A DNA stretch of 6,871 bases from assembly GCA_002451465.1 (NCBI GenBank), contig DKCJ01000013.1:1-6871 (forward strand), given 5' to 3'. Each line of letters opens with the position of its first letter. The first letter of the stretch is position 1. Below are positions 1-6,100 of the stretch, piece by piece. A model generated the notes under the pieces. It was not told the DNA's origin, did not search any database, and saw nothing but the letters and a program-made list of their open reading frames with translations. This stretch comes from Caryophanales bacterium UBA6877. GTDB taxonomy: Bacteria; Bacillota_I; Bacilli_A; RFN20; CAG-826. Both the position numbers and the translations under genes were made by a program.

Positions 1-62
1 TTAAAAATGATTTTATTATAAAAAGAGAAAAGCGAGGACTAAAAAGTCTCACATCATTTGAA
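1..62 (-). pseudogene. Possible frame-shifted C-terminal remnant of the helix-turn-helix-like gene
   Basis: Beyond the stop of the 112-residue protein, the +1 frame on the minus strand is open to the window edge and reads NDVRLFSPRFSLFIIKSFL. The piece SPRFSLFIIKSF resembles the 'SsKFDliIeYFI' segment that I recall following the helix-turn-helix-like module in this family. If that is right, roughly 15-20 residues and the frame were lost between KKLLTFK and this tail. The match is short and the stretch only about 20 codons, so chance cannot be excluded. Confidence 0.3.
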
Positions 63-392
63 AGTTAACAATTTCTTTTCAGGAGACTTATGTTTATTCA
101 TTGCTTTATCATATGTTTTTCTGCTAATATGCGATGCTTTATATATTGGTGGATCGATAGTAGGCATACCCCTGTCTTCTAAAAATTTATAAAATATAAA
201 TCGAAAAGTACTATTGTTTTTTATAGGCATCGATTTAAAGCTCATATGTGATGTTGTATTAAAGTACTCTTTTGGCAATGGAGATTCTCTTATATATCGA
301 ATTTTCTCCTTTTCATAAAAATCTTTATTTTCTTTATACCCACCTTTAGGTTTATGTATTTCTAAATATTCATTTAATTTTTTAAAATCCAT
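54..392 (-). CDS. Small protein with a helix-turn-helix-like C-terminal module, probably truncated
   Basis: A 112-residue reading frame on the minus strand. ATG at 392-390 is preceded by the ribosome binding site AAGGGGAA (plus coordinates 399-406) with 6 nt spacing, so the start is well supported. The first 60 residues are Lys/Glu-rich and I do not recognise them. From about residue 62 the sequence (FRFIFYKFLEDRGMPTIDPP, then IYKASHISRKTYDKAMN) resembles a small helical, XRE-like module I recall with the pattern 'lidekGl.d.evYkkAnIsRktfskI...kPsk.t.lalalaL.L'. The frame stops (TGA) right after SPEKKLLTFK, where that family would go on for another helix or more. The gene is therefore probably truncated by a deletion or frameshift; a candidate tail is listed separately. 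It is divergently oriented from the FtsH-like gene, which would suit a regulator, but I see no direct evidence of DNA binding. That the ORF is real and translatable is fairly secure; the family call is from memory and moderate. Confidence 0.6.
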   Translation of the reverse strand: MDFKKLNEYLEIHKPKGGYKENKDFYEKEKIRYIRESPLPKEYFNTTSHMSFKSMPIKNNSTFRFIFYKFLEDRGMPTIDPPIYKASHISRKTYDKAMNKHKSPEKKLLTFK

Positions 393-414
393 AATATGTT
401 CCCCTTTTTAAATT

Positions 415-420
415 ATTATA
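415..420 (-). promoter_or_regulatory. Probable -10 element for the minus-strand gene
   Basis: Read on the minus strand, this is a perfect TATAAT. It would start transcription about 15 nt before the ATG at 392, leaving just enough room for the ribosome binding site. No good -35 lies at 15-18 bp spacing (best matches about 3 of 6), and the surroundings are so AT-rich that a chance match is possible. Confidence 0.4.
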
Positions 421-498
421 ATTAGTTTTCTTTTTATACAAAATATATTTTTTTAAAAATGTCGCCTGTCGTTCCCTTTTATTATTCTTTTATTTTCT

Positions 499-510
499 TA
501 TACTTATAAC
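499..510 (+). promoter_or_regulatory. Candidate -10 region for the leader ORF and FtsH-like gene
   Basis: Two overlapping -10-like hexamers, TATACT (499-504) and TATAAC (505-510), lie just upstream of the first ribosome binding site at 518. The upstream positions at 16-18 bp spacing are T-rich with no recognisable TTGACA. The placement is reasonable for a promoter driving the leader peptide and the FtsH-like gene, but the sequence evidence is weak. Confidence 0.3.
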
Positions 511-532
511 TACAGTCGAGGGGGATAAATAT

Positions 533-577
533 ATGACAACTTTAAAAGAAACAAAAAATCAAAAAAAACGACTTTAA
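533..577 (+). CDS. 14-codon leader peptide ORF upstream of the FtsH-like gene
   Basis: ATG at 533 is preceded by GAGGGGGA (519-526) at a normal distance and encodes MTTLKETKNQKKRL, then TAA at 575-577. The stop lies only 17 nt before the next ATG and 3 nt before the AGGAGG of the FtsH-like gene. That arrangement suits translational coupling or a leader-peptide attenuator. The peptide is basic and Lys/Thr-rich, with no run of one scarce amino acid. It could instead be the surviving start of a lost gene. The ribosome binding site is seen in the sequence; translation and function are inference. Confidence 0.4.
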   Translation: MTTLKETKNQKKRL

Positions 578-594
578 ATAAGGAGGAGAAAACT

Positions 595-1926
595 ATGATA
601 AATTTAAAAGCAAAAGAAAGAGAAGCTTTTAAAAATGTAATTGGATATGATTCTATTAAAAGTGAATTAATGGTTATATCTGATATGTTTTTAAATAAAG
701 AAGCTTATGATGAAATTAGAGCAAGATTACCACATGGAATTATGATTGCAGGTGAACCAGGATTAGGTAAAACTTTACTTTCAAATTGTTTTATTAAGGG
801 TTGTGGTTGCACAAGCTTTTTAATTAAAAACGATCGTTTAAATGATGATTTAATTAAAAATATTACTAATGTATTTGAAGAAGCTAAAAAGACGGCAGAT
901 AGTGGTGAGTCATGTATTATATTTTTTGATGATCTTGACAAATTTGCTGAAGGAACAAGAAACGATGATAAAAAAATATTTGTTAATATTCAATCTTTAA
1001 TTGATGGCGTTAATGACAAGAGAATTTTAATTCTTGCTACAGTAAATAATATTTTAAAACTTCCTAAATCATTAACCAGAGAAGGTCGTTTTGATAAGAT
1101 TTTTACATTAAGAACTCCATCATCAGAGGACGCAATGAAAATTATTAAATATTATTTAACCGAAAAGAAAGTTAGTTCTTCACTTAATTATGAAGATGTT
1201 TCTAAGATGGTTAGCTATCATTCTTGTGCAATGTTAGAAACTTTAATTAACAATAGTGCAATTCGTGCTAAATATAATAGAAGAAAAGAAATTATTATGG
1301 AAGATATTGTTCTAACTTATATTGGTAAAGAATTATCACTTGCTAAAGATAATGAAGATGAAAATAATGAATCTATTATAGAAGATGATAAAGATATGGA
1401 AAATAAAAAAGTTCTTGCTCTTCATGAGGCAGGTCATATTGTTGTCTCTGAAATATTAGTTCCTAATTCTGTTGGTTTTGCACATTTGTTTAATTGCTTT
1501 GAAGGCTATACTTCTTTATGCAAAGATTTAGGTCGAAGACCATTTTTAGTTTTGGGTGCTTTAGCTGGAAAAGCGGCGTGTGAATTATTTGATAAAGGAA
1601 GACAGGCTTCTGGCTGCGATAGCGATTTAAATAGAGCATATAATTTAATAATGGAAGGTATATCTTCTAACGCAACACATGGTTATCAATCTTTATATGA
1701 TAAATTTAGTGAAGGTCGTCCATCTGATATCTCGTTATTCATAAACGAATCAATTGTAAGAGCAGAATTACAAAGAAACGATTATCTTGTTAAAGATATA
1801 TTAATGAAGAATAAAGATTTCTTATTTAAGATTAGAGATTTATTGCTTAAAAAAGGTTATATTTGTTATTCAGATATTCAAAAAATCAAAAAAGAAACGA
1901 AGATTACTTCGTATGAAATATATTAA
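595..1926 (+). CDS. Soluble FtsH-like AAA+ ATPase / zinc metallopeptidase
   Basis: A complete 443-residue protein. ATG 595 follows AGGAGG (581-586) by 8 nt. An AAA+ module comes first: Walker A GEPGLGKT (residues 53-60), Walker B IIFFDDLD (108-115), sensor-1-like ATVNN (148-152), and an arginine-finger segment REGRFDKIF (162-170) that matches the FtsH 'RPGRFDR' motif. An acidic linker (about 249-269) leads to an M41-type peptidase: HEAGH at 277-281 supplies the two zinc histidines and the catalytic glutamate, and D344 in SGCDSDLNRA aligns with the third zinc ligand of FtsH (SNDLERAT-like). FtsH unfolds proteins with ATP and degrades them. This version is much shorter than typical FtsH (about 600-650 residues): it starts almost at the AAA+ domain, with no transmembrane or periplasmic segment, so it should be cytosolic. 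It is also odd that the usual catalytic Glu of Walker B is Asp (D113), which may slow ATP hydrolysis, and that the protein has no Trp. The housekeeping FtsH is ruled out by its length and lack of an anchor. The AAA+/M41 assignment is strong; its biological role is unknown. Confidence 0.9.
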   Translation: MINLKAKEREAFKNVIGYDSIKSELMVISDMFLNKEAYDEIRARLPHGIMIAGEPGLGKTLLSNCFIKGCGCTSFLIKNDRLNDDLIKNITNVFEEAKKTADSGESCIIFFDDLDKFAEGTRNDDKKIFVNIQSLIDGVNDKRILILATVNNILKLPKSLTREGRFDKIFTLRTPSSEDAMKIIKYYLTEKKVSSSLNYEDVSKMVSYHSCAMLETLINNSAIRAKYNRRKEIIMEDIVLTYIGKELSLAKDNEDENNESIIEDDKDMENKKVLALHEAGHIVVSEILVPNSVGFAHLFNCFEGYTSLCKDLGRRPFLVLGALAGKAACELFDKGRQASGCDSDLNRAYNLIMEGISSNATHGYQSLYDKFSEGRPSDISLFINESIVRAELQRNDYLVKDILMKNKDFLFKIRDLLLKKGYICYSDIQKIKKETKITSYEIY

Positions 1927-1937
1927 TGATAAGATTG

Positions 1938-1943
1938 TATAAT
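1938..1943 (+). promoter_or_regulatory. Candidate -10 element just after the FtsH-like gene
   Basis: A perfect TATAAT begins 11 nt after the stop of the FtsH-like gene, flanked by GATT/AATC inverted repeats (1933-1936, 1941-1944). No convincing -35 exists (TGAAAT-like at 18 bp). It could start a short RNA containing the hairpin at 2019-2068, or be the promoter of the decayed gene downstream. In such AT-rich DNA chance is a real alternative. Confidence 0.25.
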
Positions 1944-2018
1944 CGCTTTTTGAAATAAAATACAAGTAATAATTGTGAAAATTGTGGTGATAGAATAAGT
2001 TTAGTGAATAAGAAATTA

Positions 2019-2068
2019 TAATTTAATCAAGTTTTAAATTTTCTCCTTTTTAAAACTTGATTAAGTTA
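2019..2068 (+). repeat. Long perfect inverted repeat (hairpin) with an anti-Shine-Dalgarno loop
   Basis: The arms TTAATCAAGTTTTAAA (2023-2038) and its exact reverse complement (2049-2064) form 16 uninterrupted base pairs. Allowing one G-U pair, the stem reaches 2019-2068. The 10-nt loop TTTTCTCCTT (2039-2048) is the exact reverse complement of AAGGAGAAAA at 2122-2131, and nine of its bases match AGGAGAAAA at 584-592, the ribosome binding site of the FtsH-like gene. No U-tract follows the stem, so it is a poor classical terminator. It may be a 3'UTR hairpin, part of a small RNA, or a terminator remnant. The structure and complementarity are seen directly; the role is inference. Confidence 0.6.
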
Positions 2069-2242
2069 AATTTAAATTAATTGTTTCTTTGAATAAGATA
2101 AAATTTTGCGTGTTATTCTTTAAGGAGAAAAGTCTCTAATAATAAAGAAATGTTTATAAAATAGATATTTTTAAAGACTTTAAATTTTTTTGAAAGAGAA
2201 TTTGCAAGAATGATAGGCGTCTTAATCATGAGAAAGATTTAA

Positions 2243-2332
2243 ATAAAGAACGGAGAAGCTATCTTCTTCTTTGCTGGTCATGGCCAGGAACTTAATATAT
2301 TGAAAATTCTAATGAATTTAAACAAATATTAG
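2243..2332 (+). pseudogene. Fragment of a broken gene, possibly around helicase motif III
   Basis: A 29-codon open stretch reads GEAIFFFAGHGQELNI in its middle and is bounded by TAA and TAG. In superfamily 1 helicases motif III has the form 'hhhhGDxxQxIy'; here a G-H-G-Q arrangement could be a damaged copy. It lies upstream, in the same frame, of the fragment carrying a motif VI-like sequence, which is the right order. A caspase-like SGHG reading was also considered. It is short and ambiguous, so confidence is low. Confidence 0.25.
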
Positions 2333-2559
2333 ATATATCACTCATAGATTCCAATAAAGTTTATGATGTATTAATTCTTCGATATATAAATCCAAGATAT
2401 AACCTTTATAGAAGTAGACCTTACTATGAAAAAAAGAATACAAAAAGTTATGTTATTAATTCGTCTATAGTTAATAATATCCCTGTTGTATCTTTAAATA
2501 AGTTTAGTAAAGAATCCTTTCTTTTTTATTTATTAATTTATTACTTTTTAATCAATTAG
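2296..2559 (+). pseudogene. Startless open fragment of the decayed gene (possible helicase middle part)
   Basis: Eighty-seven codons are open between TAA (2293-2295) and TAG (2557-2559), with no in-frame ATG, GTG or TTG and no ribosome binding site, as expected for gene debris. It contains YDVLILRYINPRYNLYRS and later SSIVNNIPVVSLNKFSKES. In UvrD-like helicases a segment of the type 'DIaILxR...' is followed some 30 residues later by '..L...gIPv.v', and the spacing here is similar. The C-terminal end becomes a Leu/Tyr/Phe-rich run that resembles noncoding AT-rich DNA. The open length is notable; the helicase match is suggestive only. Confidence 0.35.
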
Positions 2560-2602
2560 TTTATATACAAAAATAAGGTTTATCTGACGCAGATTTTTGT
2601 AA

Positions 2603-2851
2603 TTAAAACTTTGTTTTAATAGACCTATTTTAATAAAGGAACATGATTATTCATCTTTATCTGCTAAAGAAAAATATTATTATTCTTTTCGACCGCTTGG
2701 AGGTTATTATATTTTTACTGATGTAATTATATTTTTAGAGTTTGTTTATGCCGCAATTACTAGAACAAAAGGCGATGCCTACATTTTATGAATGAATGAG
2801 GCAAAAACACTATTATTGCAAGAGATACAAATATTTTTTAATTTTAGTTAA
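2603..2851 (+). pseudogene. C-terminal remnant of a superfamily 1 (UvrD/RecD-like) helicase
   Basis: This open stretch has no start codon and lies in a different frame from the preceding fragment. It ends in EFVYAAITRTKGDAYIL, a good match to helicase motif VI and its surroundings ('lYvAiTRAkgdlyil'), including the TR pair whose arginine contacts the ATP gamma-phosphate in this family. A TGA (2789-2791) interrupts the frame directly after this motif; the same frame then continues MNEAKTLLLQEIQIFFNFS to TAA at 2849-2851, plausibly the old C-terminus. The frameshift relative to 2296-2559, the internal stop and the missing N-terminal helicase motifs all indicate decay. The parent gene would be a separate helicase from the intact one at 3174. 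Confidence 0.5.
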
Positions 2852-2899
2852 GTAAATGTCTAGTTATATATTTGTTTCATAAAATTTTCTGCTTTATTT

Positions 2900-2948
2900 A
2901 AGCGTAAATAGAACTATTTTTTAACTTAGTAATTATTTACGCTTTTTT
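2900..2948 (+). terminator. Probable Rho-independent terminator after the decayed gene
   Basis: AAGCGTAAATA (2900-2910) pairs perfectly with TATTTACGCTT (2934-2944) to give an 11-bp stem, and a small inner ACTA/TAGT helix (2913-2916, 2927-2930) can form inside the loop. Six T residues (2943-2948) follow the stem. It sits about 50 nt after the last remnant stop codon and 225 nt before the next gene, so it would separate the transcription units. The stem is AT-rich with a long loop, so efficiency is uncertain. Confidence 0.55.
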
Positions 2949-3173
2949 AATTTTATTAGTTATCTTAAAACTTAAATTAATGAATAGATAGCGTGTAAAA
3001 AAATAATCTTTATGATAAAATTAAAAAGCAAAGAGATTAATGTAATCATTTTTATGATGTGTTAGTTAATACTAAAAATATTCTTAAAAATTTCTTTAGA
3101 AAAGAAATCAAATCTTCTGTTATAAAACAAATTAAATATTAAATATAAAATTAATTTTATAAGGAGCAAAACT

Positions 3174-6100
3174 ATGGCTGATTCAAATGTTCGAATAACC
3201 GCAAATATTGCGAGTTCTTTATCTTATATTACAAGGCAATGTGAAATATATTTATGCAATAAATATCACAAATTTAATGATGTTAATTCATTTTCTTTTT
3301 TAAGAAGTATAAGAATTTTTAACGATACTAATAGTGATATTGTAGATTGTATATTAAAAGTAACATTTAACACCCCAGAAATAGATGATACTTTTATAAA
3401 TATTTCGTGTTTAGATAAAGGAAAAATTATTGAAATTAGCAATAATATTAATATAAAAATAAATCCTGAAAAACTTTATGAATTAAATGAAAGTAAAATA
3501 ATTAATGTTAATTTTGTTTTGACTACTAAAGATAATGAAGTGATTTCTAATAAATGTTATCCATTAACTATTTTACCTATTGAACAACTTTCAAGTGGTA
3601 TAAGTGGTGATAATTTTGTGCCTGAAATGTTAAGTTCATACGTAACGCCAAATGATGATTATGTTATTGATGTTTTTAGAAAAGCTATAAAAATTTTACA
3701 AGAAGAAAATAGATCATCTTTTATAGGCTATGAGGCTAATGATCCAAATTATGTTTTAAAAGAATTAGATGCTCTTTATAAAGCCTTAAGAAATGAAGGA
3801 ATAGCCTACGCACTACCTCCTGCAAGTTTTGAAAAAGTTTATCAAAGAGTACGATTGCCTCAAAAAGTTTTAACTCTTAAACAAGGAACTTGTCTTGATA
3901 CAACTCTTCTTTTTGCGTCTCTTATTGAGTGTGCTGGTTTACACCCTTTAATCTTTTTAACTAATAAACATGCTTTTGTTGGTTGTTGGTTAGAAGAAGA
4001 TAGTCAATCTGGAACAAATGAAGATAATAGTGCTTTATTTACTGAAGCAAGTGAAAAAGGTATATCTAAACTTGTTTGTATTGAAACTACTTTAATTTGT
4101 AGTGGACAAACTGCATCTTTAAATGATGCAATTGAAGTTGGAAGAAATAATTTAATTAAGAATATTTTTAAAACGGCAATTGATATAAATTCTTGTCGTA
4201 AAACTGGAATATATAAACCAATCCCTACTATGAAAAAAGATGGGGTTACCGATATTCATTTTGATGTTTTAGATTTATTAAATGAAGATTTAATGAAGGT
4301 TGATACTAGCTTAAGAGATAAATATATTCAAAATCAAAAATCAACTGATAAATTTGATCTATGGGAAAGAAAATTACTTGATTTAAATTTATCAAATAAA
4401 TTAATAAATTTTAAAACAAGAAAAAATTCTTTGCGTGTATTAATTAATAATCCTCAAGAATTACTAGAAAGTATCACAAACAAAGATAGATTCAATTTAG
4501 AAGGTTATTCTTCAAAAGAGAAGGGCATTGATACAGATATTTTAAGTTATCAAGATAAAAATTATATTGATTCCGCTATCAAAAATGGAAAAATCATTAT
4601 TGAAACAGATGCTTTAAAGTTTGATGATGAAATCAAAAAAGTAGCAAGAAGAAGTAATAGTGCTTTTGAAGAAAGTGGTAGCAATATATTATTTTTAGCA
4701 ATCGGAATTATTGAATGGTTTCCTACACTTAGTTCGGTTTATCCAAACTATGCGCCTCTTTTATTAATTCCAGCACAAATTAGTTCAAGAAAAGTTGGTA
4801 AATACTATACAGCCGATTTCTTCCTTGAAGAAGCGCGTCTTAACATTACTTTTTTAGAATATGTTAAACAAAATTACAATTTAAATATTAATTTAAATGG
4901 AAGAGATCTTTCTATTGATAAGAATGGAATAATTGGTTTTGATGAAATTTGTAATACCTTAACAAATGAACTTAATATTAAAAATTGGAAAATTATAAAA
5001 GATAAAGCTTTTATTGATACTTTTTCATTTTCACATTTTGTTATGTGGGAAGACATCTATAATAGAAAACAACTTTTATTAAAGAATGCGGTTGTTTCTT
5101 CTTTGTATTATGGAACAAGCGAAAAAGTAAATAAGGAAAAGCTAGTAGATATTAATATAGATAAAAATATTAAACCAATAGATTTAGCTGCTCCTTTAAG
5201 TGCTGATTCAAGTCAAATTGAGGCTATTTTAAGTTGTGCTAAAGGTGATTCATTTATTTTATTTGGTCCTCCAGGAACTGGTAAATCACAAACAATCGCG
5301 AATATGATTGTTAATTTAATGTATCAAGGAAAATCCGTTCTTTTTGTTGCTGAAAAAATGGTTGCTTTAGAAGTTGTTAAACATAGATTAGATGAAATTG
5401 GTCTTGGTAATTTCTGTTGTCAAATTCATTCAAATAAAATTTCTAAATCGGAAGTTTTACGCCAAATTGAAAACGCAATAGAAATGCAAACTATTCAAGA
5501 GCCAAAAGATGTTGCTTTAAAAGCTGAAAAACTTTTAGAAAAAAGAAATTTATTAAATAAACGTTTAGAAGAAATTCACTCAAATACTAATTATTTTATT
5601 TCTTTATATGATGCTATTTTAAAATATGAAGATTTAAAATCTAAAGGTGTAAACGATTATATTGAAATTAAAGATGATTATTTAAGAAGCTTAAATGTTG
5701 ATACTTTTAATAAAAGCATCGAAGACCTAAAAAACGTTGAATTAGCTGCAATAGAATCTGGTGGATATTTTGAAAATCCATTTAATTTTTATAGAGGCGA
5801 CACTTATAACTTAGAAATAAGAGAAGAATTAAAGAATAAATTAATTGAATTAAATTCAAAGATTAAAGAATTAATTGTTTTTAATAAAGCGTTCGCTAAA
5901 AAGTATGGTTTTTTAGAAATTAATGATTTAAAAACACTCCATGATTTCTTTAAAGTGCTTGATTTATTAAAGGAAGAAGATTGTTTTAATTTTAATTCTT
6001 TATTAGATTTTGATTATGAAGAAAACGCTGAAGTTTCTAATGTCTATTTAGATAGTAAAATTAATGAACTAAGTTTAAAAGAAGATATAAATCGAAGATT

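Larger units (their letters stand above)
1927..3173. other. 1.25-kb stretch without an intact gene
   Basis: No reading frame with a normal start, ribosome binding site and useful length exists here on either strand that I could find. The stretch holds, in order, a candidate -10 element, the 2019-2068 hairpin, an orphan AAGGAGA (2122-2128) with no start codon at the right distance, fragments resembling a broken helicase gene (about 2243-2851), and a terminator-like hairpin (2900-2948). The last 220 bases before the next gene show no clear promoter to me. They hold a small AT-rich hairpin (ATTTCTTT/AAAGAAAT, 3090-3108) and a 33-codon open stretch without a start (about 3041-3142) that I do not recognise. 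Confidence 0.6.

Noticed and set aside
705..941. Minus-strand 78-codon open frame.
   Set aside because: It lies entirely inside the FtsH-like gene, opposite the AAA+ motifs, has no ribosome binding site context or recognisable protein features, and is explained by codon bias of the real gene.
2258..2296. Caspase-like FFFAGHG motif, which would be exciting beside a defence gene.
   Set aside because: The stretch is only 29 codons, has no start and no catalytic cysteine segment downstream, and lies in the same frame as a helicase motif VI-like remnant. A damaged helicase motif III is at least as likely.
2582..2598. ATCTG-ACG-CAGAT followed by T residues as a terminator.
   Set aside because: The stem is only 5 bp and lies inside gene debris; it is too weak to call. 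The nearby ATTAAAAC/GTTTTAAT repeat (2602-2620) is likewise a likely chance AT palindrome.
54..2851. TGA read as Trp (Mycoplasma-type code), which would join some fragments.
   Set aside because: Trp in the large gene is always TGG, no in-frame TGA occurs in the intact genes, and reading through TGA does not repair the frameshifts or missing starts of the remnants.
4874..5056. Minus-strand 60-codon open frame.
   Set aside because: It is antisense to the DUF4011 region of the large gene, with a composition expected of the complement of AT-rich coding DNA.
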